Positions 42,360 through 50,372 of a DNA stretch of 64,000 bases are shown here, in pieces. Position numbers and translations under genes: made by a program. This DNA is from Streptomyces sp. SID13031 (GTDB lineage Bacteria > Actinomycetota > Actinomycetes > Propionibacteriales > Kribbellaceae). The stretch spans positions 62,001 through 126,000 of the forward strand of contig NZ_JAAGLV010000014.1 of assembly GCF_010548305.1 (NCBI RefSeq). The letters run 5' to 3'. The notes below the pieces were generated by a model that had not been told where the DNA came from, did not search any database, and saw nothing but the letters and a program-made list of their open reading frames with translations. How positions within the stretch are numbered: the stretch's first letter is position 1; each line of letters begins with the position of its first letter.

Positions 42360-43562
42360 TCAGCGCTTGGTCCGGCGGCGCTTGGCGAGCAGCACGAGCT
42401 CGACCTTGTCCGTCTGCTGCTCCCGCTTGATCTCCCGGTAGCCGGCGTTGCGGTACAGCTGCAGATTGCGCTCACTCTCCGCACCCGTGGACAGCTCGTA
42501 CGCCGTGACCTCGGCGGGCGCGGTCTTCTCGGCCACCTGGAGCAGCTTGGTGGCGATCCCCTGGCGCTGCCAGTCCGGAGCCACCATCAGCCGCCCGATC
42601 CGGCCCACGGAGCCGTCGATGCCCAGCTGGACCGAGCCGACGATCCTGCTGCCCGCCACGGCCTTCCACACCGGCCCCTGGGCCAACCGGGCGACACACT
42701 GCTCCAACGATTCCAGCAGCGGCGGGATAGACAGGTCGCCATAGACCTGCGCCTCGGTCAGGAAGGTCGCCCGCTGCAGCGTCAGCAGCTCGCCTGCATC
42801 CGCCGAGGTCGCCGGGAGCACCCGCACTTGCGACACCGGGTCGTCTTCAGCAGGCATGGAGCTCCCCCACGCGGCCAACAGGTCCGGCCTGCGCTCGGCA
42901 GTACGGCGTACAGACTCGTCGTGGCGCCACTCGGCGATCAGCTTGTGGTTCCCCGACAGCAGGATCTCCGGTACTTCGTGCCCGCGCCACGACGGCGGCT
43001 TGGTGTAAACGGGGTACTCCAGCAGCCCATGGCCCGAGTGGGACTCCTCGGCCAGGGACTCCGGGTTCCCGATCACGCCGGGCAGCAGGCGGGCGATCGC
43101 CTCGACCATGACTAGTACTGCGACCTCGCCGCCATTGAGCACGTAGTCGCCGATGGAGACCTCGGTGACCTGCATGCGCTCGGCAGCGTGCGCCGCGACT
43201 CGCGCGTCGATGCCCTCGTACCGTCCGCAGGCGAACGCCAGCCACGGCTCGGCAGCGAGCTCATAGGCCAGGTCCTGGCTGAACGGCTGGCCAGCAGGCG
43301 ACGGCACGATCAGCCGGGGCTGCGCAGGCCCATCCACAGGCGCTACGGCGTCAAACGCCTCGCCCCACGGGTCCGGCTTCATCACCATGCCCGCGCCACC
43401 GCCGTACGGGGTGTCGTCGACAGTGCGGTGCCGGTCGTGGGTCCAGTCACGCAGGTCGTGCACCCGGACGTCCAGCAGGCCGTTCTTGGCCGCCTTGCCG
43501 ACCAGCGAGACGTCCAGCGCCGCCAGGTACTCCGGGAAGATCGAGAAGACGTCAAGCCTCAT
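42360..43562 (-). CDS. trmD: Fusion of tRNA (guanine37-N1)-methyltransferase TrmD and a GNAT domain
   Basis: 400 residues. Residues 1-about 235 are a complete TrmD: MRLDVFSIFPEYL, DDTPYGGGAGMVMKPD, FACGRYEGIDARV, VSIGDYVLNGGE (SAM knot) and GHGLLEYPVYTKPPSWRG. After a short acidic linker (about 236-246) comes a GNAT acetyltransferase domain (about 247-400) with GRIGRLMVAPDWQRQGIATKLL, i.e. the acetyl-CoA loop R-Q-x-G-I-A, and RNLQLYRNAGY. No stop or frameshift separates them. TrmD is about 230-270 residues alone. GNAT substrate unknown. Start ATG at 43562 overlaps the rimM stop. Confidence 0.93.
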   Translation of the reverse strand: MRLDVFSIFPEYLAALDVSLVGKAAKNGLLDVRVHDLRDWTHDRHRTVDDTPYGGGAGMVMKPDPWGEAFDAVAPVDGPAQPRLIVPSPAGQPFSQDLAYELAAEPWLAFACGRYEGIDARVAAHAAERMQVTEVSIGDYVLNGGEVAVLVMVEAIARLLPGVIGNPESLAEESHSGHGLLEYPVYTKPPSWRGHEVPEILLSGNHKLIAEWRHDESVRRTAERRPDLLAAWGSSMPAEDDPVSQVRVLPATSADAGELLTLQRATFLTEAQVYGDLSIPPLLESLEQCVARLAQGPVWKAVAGSRIVGSVQLGIDGSVGRIGRLMVAPDWQRQGIATKLLQVAEKTAPAEVTAYELSTGAESERNLQLYRNAGYREIKREQQTDKVELVLLAKRRRTKR

Positions 43563-44113
43563 CGGGCCGCGTCTCCAGGCTCCGACGGGACCACCTCGGC
43601 GCCTTCCGGGTCGAGGAGGCCCGGCCTGTCAGCCACCACCAGGTACTGCGAGTCCAGGTCGATCTCAGGGACCAGTTCCTCGACCAACGGCACCAGTACT
43701 GCGTTGCCGGCCGGCCTGCGGATCTCCAGCAGGTCCTGCGAGGGCAGGTGGATCACGTCGATGACCTCACCGGCCTCCACTCCGTCGATGGTGCGGACCT
43801 TCAGGCCGATCAGCTCGCGGTCGTAGTACTCCTCGGGGTCCTCGGGCCGCTCGTCCTCACCGATCTCGGCCTGGACCTCCAGGTTGCGCAGGTTCTCGGC
43901 CGCGGTGCGGTCCGGCGACTCCGTGAACTTCACCAGCAGCCGGCCACTGTGCCAGCGGCTGGACTCCACGATCAGAGTCCGGGGCGGGTCCGTAGGCGTC
44001 ACCAACTGGGCGCCATCGGCGAACCGGAGGTCTGGGTCGTCCGTCCGGACGATCATGCCGACCTCGCCCTTGATCCCGTGCGCCCGGCCGATCCGGCCGA
44101 CAATCACCAGCAC
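43559..44113 (-). CDS. rimM: Ribosome maturation factor RimM
   Basis: 184 residues. 16S rRNA-processing factor. N-terminal RimM domain LVIVGRIGRAHGIKGEVGM with VRTDDPDLRFADG, then a PRC-barrel with ELIGLKVRTIDGVEAGEV and a C-terminal VLVPLVEELVPEIDLD. Starts at ATG 44113; stop overlaps trmD. Its usual upstream partners khpA and rpsP are not adjacent but begin 6 kb further right, across the arginine module. Confidence 0.97.
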   Translation of the reverse strand: MLVIVGRIGRAHGIKGEVGMIVRTDDPDLRFADGAQLVTPTDPPRTLIVESSRWHSGRLLVKFTESPDRTAAENLRNLEVQAEIGEDERPEDPEEYYDRELIGLKVRTIDGVEAGEVIDVIHLPSQDLLEIRRPAGNAVLVPLVEELVPEIDLDSQYLVVADRPGLLDPEGAEVVPSEPGDAAR

Positions 44114-44154
44114 CGCATGTCCTTTCCCCTGCTCGACACCAACGCCACAGTGTC

Positions 44155-44742
44155 TCAGGCGCTACCGCTCCATGGCGCAGGGGTGAGCACCCAGATGAGC
44201 TCGGCCTGCTCTGTCTGGCTCGCATTGACCCAGGTATGCGGCTCGCCACCCGGGAAGGTCAGGGCGTCCCCCGCCGCGAGCTCCACCCGGCGATCGGTGA
44301 ACAGCATCTCGATACTGCCGGCCAGGACGTACACGACCTCGTACTCGCAGTTGATCGTGTAGAAGTCGGAACCGCCCGTCCCGCCCGGCTGGGCGTCGGT
44401 GTGGACGACCTGGACGCGGGACTGCCCGCGCGGCGTCATCAACCGCTCGTCCACCCCCGTACCGCCCAGGTTGATCGCCGGTGCACTGTCGCGCCGTACC
44501 ACCGCTACATCCGAAACCGTGAACAACGAGCCGACGTCCAGGCTCATCACCTCGCACAGTGTGATCAGCGAAGCGACGCTCAACGAGGTCTCATCGCGCT
44601 CGACCCGACTGAGGAAGCCCTTGGTCAGCCCGGCGGCGGAGGCGAGCTGATCGAGCGTGTAGCCGTGTGCCTGACGGGCAGCCCGGAGCCGGGAGCCGAT
44701 CCGGATCTCGTTGTTCGAGGGCGACACCGGCATGGGACGCAT
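44155..44742 (-). CDS. XRE-family regulator with C-terminal cupin domain
   Basis: 195 residues. Residues about 10-70 form an HTH_3 domain (IGSRLRAARQAHGYTLDQLA, SAAGLTKGFLSRVERDETS); residues about 95-190 form a cupin (YEVVYVLAGSIEMLFTDRRV, LAAGDALTFPGGEPHTW with ligand His). This is the PuuR/SutR class of regulators of amine and amino acid catabolism. ATG at 44742 chosen for its AAGGACC site. It faces the ABC transporter operon across a 191-base gap and is the likely repressor, with the guanidino compound as ligand (inference). Confidence 0.88.
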   Translation of the reverse strand: MRPMPVSPSNNEIRIGSRLRAARQAHGYTLDQLASAAGLTKGFLSRVERDETSLSVASLITLCEVMSLDVGSLFTVSDVAVVRRDSAPAINLGGTGVDERLMTPRGQSRVQVVHTDAQPGGTGGSDFYTINCEYEVVYVLAGSIEMLFTDRRVELAAGDALTFPGGEPHTWVNASQTEQAELIWVLTPAPWSGSA

Positions 44743-44760
44743 CAAGGTCCTTCCACTGAA

Positions 44761-44786
44761 CGGAACATCTGGGCGGAACATCTGGG
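44761..44786. repeat. Perfect 13-bp tandem duplication in the XRE-cupin leader
   Basis: CGGAACATCTGGG occurs twice back to back (44761-44773, 44774-44786), immediately upstream of the regulator start. It may be slippage or tandem regulator half-sites. Confidence 0.75.
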
Positions 44787-44858
44787 CGGAGTTGACGAAA
44801 GACAGCGGACTTACCGCTTGACACCCATCATGCCGCCCCCGATGCTCATACGACAACC

Positions 44859-44901
44859 TTTGTTGCCTGTGACGAAACATTCTCGAAACACGGGCAACAA
44901 A
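44859..44901. promoter_or_regulatory. Inverted repeat operator candidate before the amino-acid ABC operon
   Basis: TTTGTTGCC (44859-44867) and GGCAACAAA (44893-44901) are exact complements with 25 bases between. Two CGAAACA heptamers lie within the spacer. About 33 bases before the substrate-binding protein start, fitting an XRE-cupin operator. Confidence 0.55.
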
Positions 44902-44933
44902 ACCGCCATCGAAGGCCCCGGGAGAAACCCACC

Positions 44934-45845
44934 ATGCGGATTCCACACTTCGCCCTCGCCGCCGCGCTCTCGGCGACGATCGTCACGGCCTCCTGTGCGG
45001 CGCCCGACGCGGCCGAGAGCCCGGCCGGCAACGGCGGGTCCACCGGTACGGCGCCGGCGCTGACCAAGGACGACGCCGCTGCCGCGCTGCTGCCCGACGC
45101 GATCCGGACGGCAGGCAAGGTGCGGGTCGCCTCCGGCGTGAGCTTCCCGCCGATGGAGTTCTTCGACACCGACAACAAGACGGTGCTCGGGTTCGACGCG
45201 GATCTCGGGGCCGCCCTCGGCCAGGTGCTCGGCGTGACCTTCGAGTTCCAGAACACCAACTTCGACGGGATCATCGGCGGCCTCAACGCCGGCCGGTACG
45301 ACCTGGCGCTGACCAGCATGATCGACAAGAAAGCGCGTCAGGGCACCGCCGATTTCGTCGACTATCTCAACTCCGGCGTGACCTTCATGGTTGCCAAGGG
45401 CAATAAGAACGGGCTGAAGGACAAGCTGGACCTGTGCGGCCGGACCGCCGCCGTGGAGAAGAGCGCTACCGGAGACCTGACCGCGGACGACATCACCAAG
45501 GAGTGCGCGGCCGCCGGCAAGCCCGCGGTGAAGAAGCTGCCGTTCCCCGACCAGGCGAGCGCGGTCCAGGCGCTGCAGTCCGGCCGAGCGGACGCAGTAC
45601 TAGCGCTCGACCTCACCCTGGCCTACAACGTCAAGCAGGCGCCCGATGCCTTCGAGATCGCGAGCAAGCCGTTCGGCACGCTGCCCGTCGGAATCCCGGT
45701 GCCGAAGAGCAACGCCAAGCTGCGCGACGCAGTACAGGCCGCTCTGAAGAAGGTCATCGAGAGCGGCACGTACGACGCCCTGCTGGCCAAGTGGAACCTC
45801 ACGGACCAGGCGCTCAAAGACGCTCCGATCAACCAGGGCGAATGA
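44934..45845 (+). CDS. Amino-acid ABC transporter substrate-binding lipoprotein
   Basis: 303 residues, solute-binding family 3. Lipoprotein signal with lipobox TASC, Cys 21. Mature part: VRVASGVSFPPMEFFD, VLGFDADLGAALGQVLG, NTNFDGIIGGLNAGRYDLAL, GRTAAVEKSAT, and SAVQALQSGRADAVLALDLTLAY, the pattern of polar amino-acid binders. ATG at 44934. Heads the rightward operon binding protein-permease-ATPase-ureohydrolase-decarboxylase, so arginine or another guanidino acid is the likely cargo (inference). Confidence 0.93.
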   Translation: MRIPHFALAAALSATIVTASCAAPDAAESPAGNGGSTGTAPALTKDDAAAALLPDAIRTAGKVRVASGVSFPPMEFFDTDNKTVLGFDADLGAALGQVLGVTFEFQNTNFDGIIGGLNAGRYDLALTSMIDKKARQGTADFVDYLNSGVTFMVAKGNKNGLKDKLDLCGRTAAVEKSATGDLTADDITKECAAAGKPAVKKLPFPDQASAVQALQSGRADAVLALDLTLAYNVKQAPDAFEIASKPFGTLPVGIPVPKSNAKLRDAVQAALKKVIESGTYDALLAKWNLTDQALKDAPINQGE

Positions 45846-45846
45846 G

Positions 45847-46767
45847 ATGAGCACCGCCGACGAGCCGATCGTCCGGCTCAGGCATCCGGGGCGCTGGGTC
45901 GCCGCAGCGGTGATCGTGGTCCTGCTGGCCATGTTCGTCCACTTCGTCGCGACCGCGCCGAAGCTGCGGCTCGACCTGGTGGCCGGCTACCTGTTCGAGA
46001 AGTCGATCATGCTCGGCCTGCTGAAGACGCTCCAGCTGACCGTCATCGCGATGCTCGTCGGCGTCGTCCTCGGCACCCTGCTGGCCGTGATGCGCCTGTC
46101 GGAGAACCCGGTACTGCGCGCCGTCGCCGGCGGCTACGTCTGGCTCTTCCGTGGTACCCCGATCCTGGTGCAGCTGCTGTTCTGGTTCTTCCTCGGCACC
46201 GTGCTGCCGCAGATCAGTATCGGACTCCCGTTCGGCGGCCCCGATCTGGTCAGCTGGCCGACGAACACGGTGATCACCCAGTTCACCGCCGCCATCCTCG
46301 GACTCGGGCTGAACGAGGCGGCGTACATGGCCGAGATCGTCCGCGCCGGCATCGGCTCGGTGGACCATGGCCAACGGGAAGCGGCCGAGGCGCTCAGCAT
46401 GAACCCGTGGATCACCTACCGGCGGGTGATCCTGCCGCAGGCGGCCCGGCTGATCGTGCCGCCGACGGCGAACCAGACGATCTCGATGCTGAAGCTCACC
46501 TCGCTGGTACTAGTGATCGGCCTGCCCGAGCTCACCACCACCGCCCAGCTGATCTACGGCCGGAACTTCCAGCAGATCCCGCTGCTGATCGTCGCGAGCA
46601 TCTGGTACCTCGTGCTCACCACCATCCTGACCGTCGTGCAGAACCGGCTGGAGAACCGGATGAGCCGCGGCGTCCTGGCCACCACCCGCCGCCGCCCGAG
46701 AGCCCGGCCCGTGGACAGCCAGCCCCTGGACAAAACGATCAAGGCAGACCCGGCAGGAGCCCGCTGA
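45847..46767 (+). CDS. Amino-acid ABC transporter permease (HisM/GlnP type)
   Basis: 306 residues. One N-terminal helix (about 17-37), then the His/Glu/Gln permease domain TLQLTVIAMLVGVVLGTLLAV with YVWLFRGTPILVQLLFWFF and the EAA loop YMAEIVRAGIGSVDHGQREAAEALS. Charged C-terminal tail. The ATG at 45847 follows the binding-protein stop by one base, and its stop overlaps the ATPase start by one base, so all three are translated together. Confidence 0.94.
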   Translation: MSTADEPIVRLRHPGRWVAAAVIVVLLAMFVHFVATAPKLRLDLVAGYLFEKSIMLGLLKTLQLTVIAMLVGVVLGTLLAVMRLSENPVLRAVAGGYVWLFRGTPILVQLLFWFFLGTVLPQISIGLPFGGPDLVSWPTNTVITQFTAAILGLGLNEAAYMAEIVRAGIGSVDHGQREAAEALSMNPWITYRRVILPQAARLIVPPTANQTISMLKLTSLVLVIGLPELTTTAQLIYGRNFQQIPLLIVASIWYLVLTTILTVVQNRLENRMSRGVLATTRRRPRARPVDSQPLDKTIKADPAGAR

Positions 46768-47528
46768 TGCCCGCGATGGTGCAAGCGATCAACGTCCGCA
46801 AGTCGTTCGGCGACACCGAAGTGCTGAAGGGCATCGACCTCACCGTCGACGCCGGCGAGGTCATCTCGCTGCTGGGGCCGTCCGGCTCGGGCAAGAGCAC
46901 CTTCCTGCGCTGCATCAACCACCTGGAGCGGCTCGACGGCGGCGAGATCAGCGTGAACGGCGAGCTGGTCGGCTACCGGCGGCACGGCGGCCGCAAGTAC
47001 GAGCTGCGCCCGCGCGAGACCGCGGCGGCCAGGCGCCAGGTCGGGATGGTCTTCCAGCGCTTCAACCTGTTCCCCCATCGCACTGCGGTGGAGAACGTGA
47101 TGGAGGCGCCTATCTTCGTCAAGCGCGAGACCCGCGCAGCAGCCCGGGCACAAGCTATGAAGCTGCTCGACCGGGTCGGCCTGGCCGACAAGGCCGCGGC
47201 GTACCCAGCCCAGCTCTCCGGTGGGCAGCAGCAGCGGGTGGCGATCGCCCGGGCGCTCGCGATGCGGCCGACGCTGATGCTGTTCGACGAACCGACCTCT
47301 GCCCTCGACCCCGAGCTCGTCGGCGAGGTGCTCGAGGTGATGAAAGGCCTGGCGACCGAGGGGATGACGATGATCGTGGTCACCCACGAGATCGGCTTCG
47401 CCCGGGAGGTCTGCCACCGGGTGGTCTTCATGGACGCCGGCGTCGTCGTCGAGGCCGGTCCACCCGCCCAGGTGCTCACCAACCCCCGCCATGCCCGAAC
47501 CCAGTCCTTCCTCTCGAAAGTCCTTTGA
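46767..47528 (+). CDS. Amino-acid ABC transporter ATPase (HisP/GlnQ type)
   Basis: 253 residues with Walker A GPSGSGKST, Q-loop MVFQRFNLFPHRTAVEN, signature LSGGQQQRVAIARALAM, Walker B LMLFDEPTSALDPELVGEV, H-loop VVTHEIGFA: the polar-amino-acid ATPase class. ATG at 46767 (start MPAMVQAINVRKSFGDTEVL); the longer open frame upstream lies in the permease gene. One base separates its TGA from the ureohydrolase ATG. Confidence 0.95.
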   Translation: MPAMVQAINVRKSFGDTEVLKGIDLTVDAGEVISLLGPSGSGKSTFLRCINHLERLDGGEISVNGELVGYRRHGGRKYELRPRETAAARRQVGMVFQRFNLFPHRTAVENVMEAPIFVKRETRAAARAQAMKLLDRVGLADKAAAYPAQLSGGQQQRVAIARALAMRPTLMLFDEPTSALDPELVGEVLEVMKGLATEGMTMIVVTHEIGFAREVCHRVVFMDAGVVVEAGPPAQVLTNPRHARTQSFLSKVL

Positions 47529-47529
47529 T

Positions 47530-48477
47530 ATGACCAGCTTCCAAGGCCCGGTCGACGCGACCAAGGTCCCCCGGTACGGCGGTCCCGCCACCTTCGCGCG
47601 GTTGCCGCGCATCGACGAGGTGGCTCGTGCCGACGTCGCGGTGATCGGTGTGCCGTTCGACTCCGGCGTCAGCTACCGCCCGGGCGCGCGGTTCGGGCCG
47701 AGCCACATCCGCGCGTCGTCGAAGCTGTTGCGGCCCTACAACCCGGTGCAGGACGTCGAACCGTTCGCGCTCCAGCAGGTGGCCGACGCCGGCGACATCG
47801 CCTGCAACCCGTTCGACATCCTCGAAGCGGTCAAGCAGATCGACGAAGGCGTTCGCGAGGTGATCGGCTTCGGCGCGAAACCGCTCACGATCGGCGGCGA
47901 CCACACCATCGCGCTGCCGCTGCTGCGGGTGATGCACGAGGCGCACGGCCCGATCGCCGTGGTCCACTTCGACGCGCACCTGGACACCTGGGACACCTAC
48001 TTCGGCGCCCCGATCACGCACGGTACGCCGTTCCGCCGGGCGGCCGAGGAGGGTCTGATCGACCAGACCGGCTCGCTGCACGTGGGGATCCGCGGCTCGC
48101 TGTACTCCCGTGAGGACCTGACCGACGACCAGGTGCTCGGCTTCCAGGTGATCGGCGCGCACCAGTTCGACGACCATGGCTGGCGCGGTGCCGTCGAGCG
48201 GATCAAGGCGCGCGTCGGCGACCGGCCGACGTACGTCTCGCTGGACATCGACGTCCTCGATCCCGCCTTCGCCCCGGGCACCGGAACCCCCGAGGCGGGC
48301 GGCCTGACGAGCCGGGAGTTGCTGCAGATGCTGCGCGCGTTCGCCGAGCTGAACCTGGTCGGCGCCGACATCGTCGAGGTGGCCCCGGCGTACGACCACG
48401 CCGAGGTGACCGGGATCGCGGCCGCCCACGCGGCCTACGAGCTGATTAGCGCAATGGCACCCCGGACCGATGGCTGA
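47530..48477 (+). CDS. speB: Ureohydrolase (agmatinase / guanidinobutyrase family)
   Basis: 315 residues of the arginase superfamily, which hydrolyses a guanidino group to urea using two Mn ions. Metal ligands: His125 (GGDHTIALPLL), Asp148-x-His150-x-Asp152 (HFDAHLDTWD) and Asp239-x-Asp241 (SLDIDVLDPAF). VSYRPGARFGPSHIR is the family N-terminal motif. Absence of arginase-specific features and the presence of a 2-oxo-acid decarboxylase next door favour 4-guanidinobutyrate over agmatine, but sequence alone does not decide. Overlaps the decarboxylase start by eight bases. Confidence 0.92.
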   Translation: MTSFQGPVDATKVPRYGGPATFARLPRIDEVARADVAVIGVPFDSGVSYRPGARFGPSHIRASSKLLRPYNPVQDVEPFALQQVADAGDIACNPFDILEAVKQIDEGVREVIGFGAKPLTIGGDHTIALPLLRVMHEAHGPIAVVHFDAHLDTWDTYFGAPITHGTPFRRAAEEGLIDQTGSLHVGIRGSLYSREDLTDDQVLGFQVIGAHQFDDHGWRGAVERIKARVGDRPTYVSLDIDVLDPAFAPGTGTPEAGGLTSRELLQMLRAFAELNLVGADIVEVAPAYDHAEVTGIAAAHAAYELISAMAPRTDG

Positions 48478-50047
48478 GGCCGTCACGGGCGGTGCGGCCG
48501 TCGTCGACAGCCTGGTCGCCAACGGCGTCCGGCACGTCTTCGGCATCCCCGGCACGCACAACCTGGAGCTCTACCGCTATCTCCCCGCGTCCGGGATCCG
48601 GCACATCGTCACCCGCCACGAGCAAGGCGCCGGGTACGCCGCCGACGGCTACGCCCGCGTGACGGGCGGCCCTGGCGTGCTGATCACCACCTCCGGCCCC
48701 GGCATCACCAACGCGATCACCGCCCTCGCCACCTCGTACGCCGATTCGGTGCCGACGCTCGCGATCTCTCCCGGCCCGCCGCGTGGCATGGTCGGCAAGG
48801 ACGTCGGCTGGCTGCACGAGCTGAAGAACCAGCAGGCCGCGCTCGACGCGGTGTGCGACCGCAGCATCCGGGTGGAGAACGCGGACGAGCTACCCGAGAC
48901 GATCGCGGACATCTTCGCAGGCTTCGTCACCCGGCGGCCCCGGCCCGTCCATCTCGAAGTACCGGTCGACGTCCTCGAAGGAGAGTGGGTACGCCGCCCC
49001 GCCACCGCGCAGCCGCCCTCCGCGCCGGGCCGACTCGATCCGGTTGCCATCAGCAACATCATCGCCGCGCTCGGGCAGGCGACCCGGCCGCTCCTGATCG
49101 CAGGTGGTGGCGCGCGTGGCGCCGGTGAAGAGATCCGCGCGCTGGCGGCCACCGGCGTACCGGTCCTGACAACGGTGAACGGCAAGGGCATCCTCGACGA
49201 GACCGACCCGACTGCCCTCGGTGCATCCGTCCGGCTACGGGCTGCCCACCAGGCGATCGCCGAGGCGGATCTGGTGATCGCCGTCGGCACCGAACTGGGC
49301 GACTCCGACTTATGGGGCGGCGTGCTCCAAGCCGCCAAGGTGATCCGGATCGACCTCGACCCCGCTCAGCTGCACAAGAATCTGCGCGCCGACCTCGCCG
49401 TCACCGGCGACGCCAAACAGGTGCTTCAGGCAATCATCACGGAGAGCCGCTTCCCGACCGACCACGTCGCCGGGTGGCGGAAGGCGATCACCGCCGAGGC
49501 CGACCTGGACGCCGGGCCTTGGGCGAGGATCCAGCACTCGCTAGCCGCAGCTCTGCCGGCCGACACCGTGATCGCCGGTGACAGCTCGCAGGTCACCTAC
49601 TACGGCACAGTCCACCACTGGCCGTTCACGCCCGCGAACCAGTTGCTCTACCCGACCGGCTACGCAACCCTCGGCTACGGGCTGCCGGCCGCGATCGGCG
49701 CGAAGATCGCGCAACCCGAGCGCCCGGTGATCGGGTTGTTCGGCGACGGCGCGGCGATGTTCACCATCCAGGAGCTGGTCACCGCGACCGAGCTCCGCCT
49801 GCCGCTGCCGATCATCGTCGCGGACAACGGTGGCTACGCCGAGATCCGCGAGCAGATGGTCGACCGCGGCATCACGCCCCAGGCGGTCGATCTGTACCAA
49901 CCGGATCTGCCCGCCCTCGCCCGCGCGATCGGTGCGTACGGCGTCGTGGCCGCCACTGTGGAGTCGCTGGGCGACCTCGCGGCCGAGGCGCTCACCGCTG
50001 ACCGGCCGACGCTGATCCACCTCGCCGTCGACGGCAGCAAGCCGTGA
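48470..50047 (+). CDS. Thiamine-diphosphate enzyme, probable 2-oxo-acid (guanidino-oxopentanoate) decarboxylase
   Basis: 525 residues with the three ThDP-enzyme domains. The catalytic glutamate of the pyrimidine domain is Glu51 (RHEQGAGYAADGYAR). The diphosphate motif is GDG at 425-427 with N453 (DNGG instead of the usual DNN/NN), ending a ~27-residue GDG-N stretch. Family: acetolactate synthase / benzoylformate decarboxylase / AruI. No small ALS subunit is present. With a ureohydrolase in front, the best fit is decarboxylation of 5-guanidino-2-oxopentanoate (AruI reaction) giving 4-guanidinobutanal; dehydrogenase and deaminating steps must be elsewhere. Last gene before a strong terminator. 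Confidence 0.85.
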   Translation: MAEAVTGGAAVVDSLVANGVRHVFGIPGTHNLELYRYLPASGIRHIVTRHEQGAGYAADGYARVTGGPGVLITTSGPGITNAITALATSYADSVPTLAISPGPPRGMVGKDVGWLHELKNQQAALDAVCDRSIRVENADELPETIADIFAGFVTRRPRPVHLEVPVDVLEGEWVRRPATAQPPSAPGRLDPVAISNIIAALGQATRPLLIAGGGARGAGEEIRALAATGVPVLTTVNGKGILDETDPTALGASVRLRAAHQAIAEADLVIAVGTELGDSDLWGGVLQAAKVIRIDLDPAQLHKNLRADLAVTGDAKQVLQAIITESRFPTDHVAGWRKAITAEADLDAGPWARIQHSLAAALPADTVIAGDSSQVTYYGTVHHWPFTPANQLLYPTGYATLGYGLPAAIGAKIAQPERPVIGLFGDGAAMFTIQELVTATELRLPLPIIVADNGGYAEIREQMVDRGITPQAVDLYQPDLPALARAIGAYGVVAATVESLGDLAAEALTADRPTLIHLAVDGSKP

Positions 50048-50067
50048 CCACCGGCCGCTGAGAATGC

Positions 50068-50102
50068 GGAAAGGCCGCGCCCCGAGGGGACGCGGCCTTT
50101 CC
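50068..50102. terminator. Strong bidirectional terminator
   Basis: Perfect 12-bp stem GGAAAGGCCGCG / CGCGGCCTTTCC with 11-base loop, between the rightward arginine operon and the leftward khpA gene; T-run on one strand and A-run on the other are part of the stem. Confidence 0.92.
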
Positions 50103-50115
50103 GGTGGACCTGAGG

Positions 50116-50370
50116 TCAGCGGCGCGGGCGCCGGTTGAACTCGTCGACGAAGTCGATCCGGACCGACTGCTCGGAGCTGAGCGCCCCGACCACGGTACGG
50201 AGCGCGGTCGCCGTCCGGCCGTTGCGGCCGATCACCTTGCCGATGTCGTCGGGGTGCACGTGCACCTCGAGGGTCTGGCCACGTCGCAGGTTGCGCGACT
50301 TGACGCTGACATCGTCAGGGTTGTCCACGATGCCTCGGACCAGGTGCTCGAGCGCCTCGGTCTCCATCAT
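50116..50370 (-). CDS. khpA: KH-domain RNA-binding protein KhpA
   Basis: 84 residues, a single KH domain with the GKVIGRNGRTATALR (GxxG) loop, starting METEALEHLVRGIVDNPDDV. It binds RNA with partner KhpB/Jag. Starts directly after rpsP (2-base gap); either of two adjacent ATGs can serve. The normal downstream gene rimM is displaced by the arginine module. Ends 14 bases from the terminator. Confidence 0.95.
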   Translation of the reverse strand: MMETEALEHLVRGIVDNPDDVSVKSRNLRRGQTLEVHVHPDDIGKVIGRNGRTATALRTVVGALSSEQSVRIDFVDEFNRRPRR

Positions 50371-50372
50371 CG

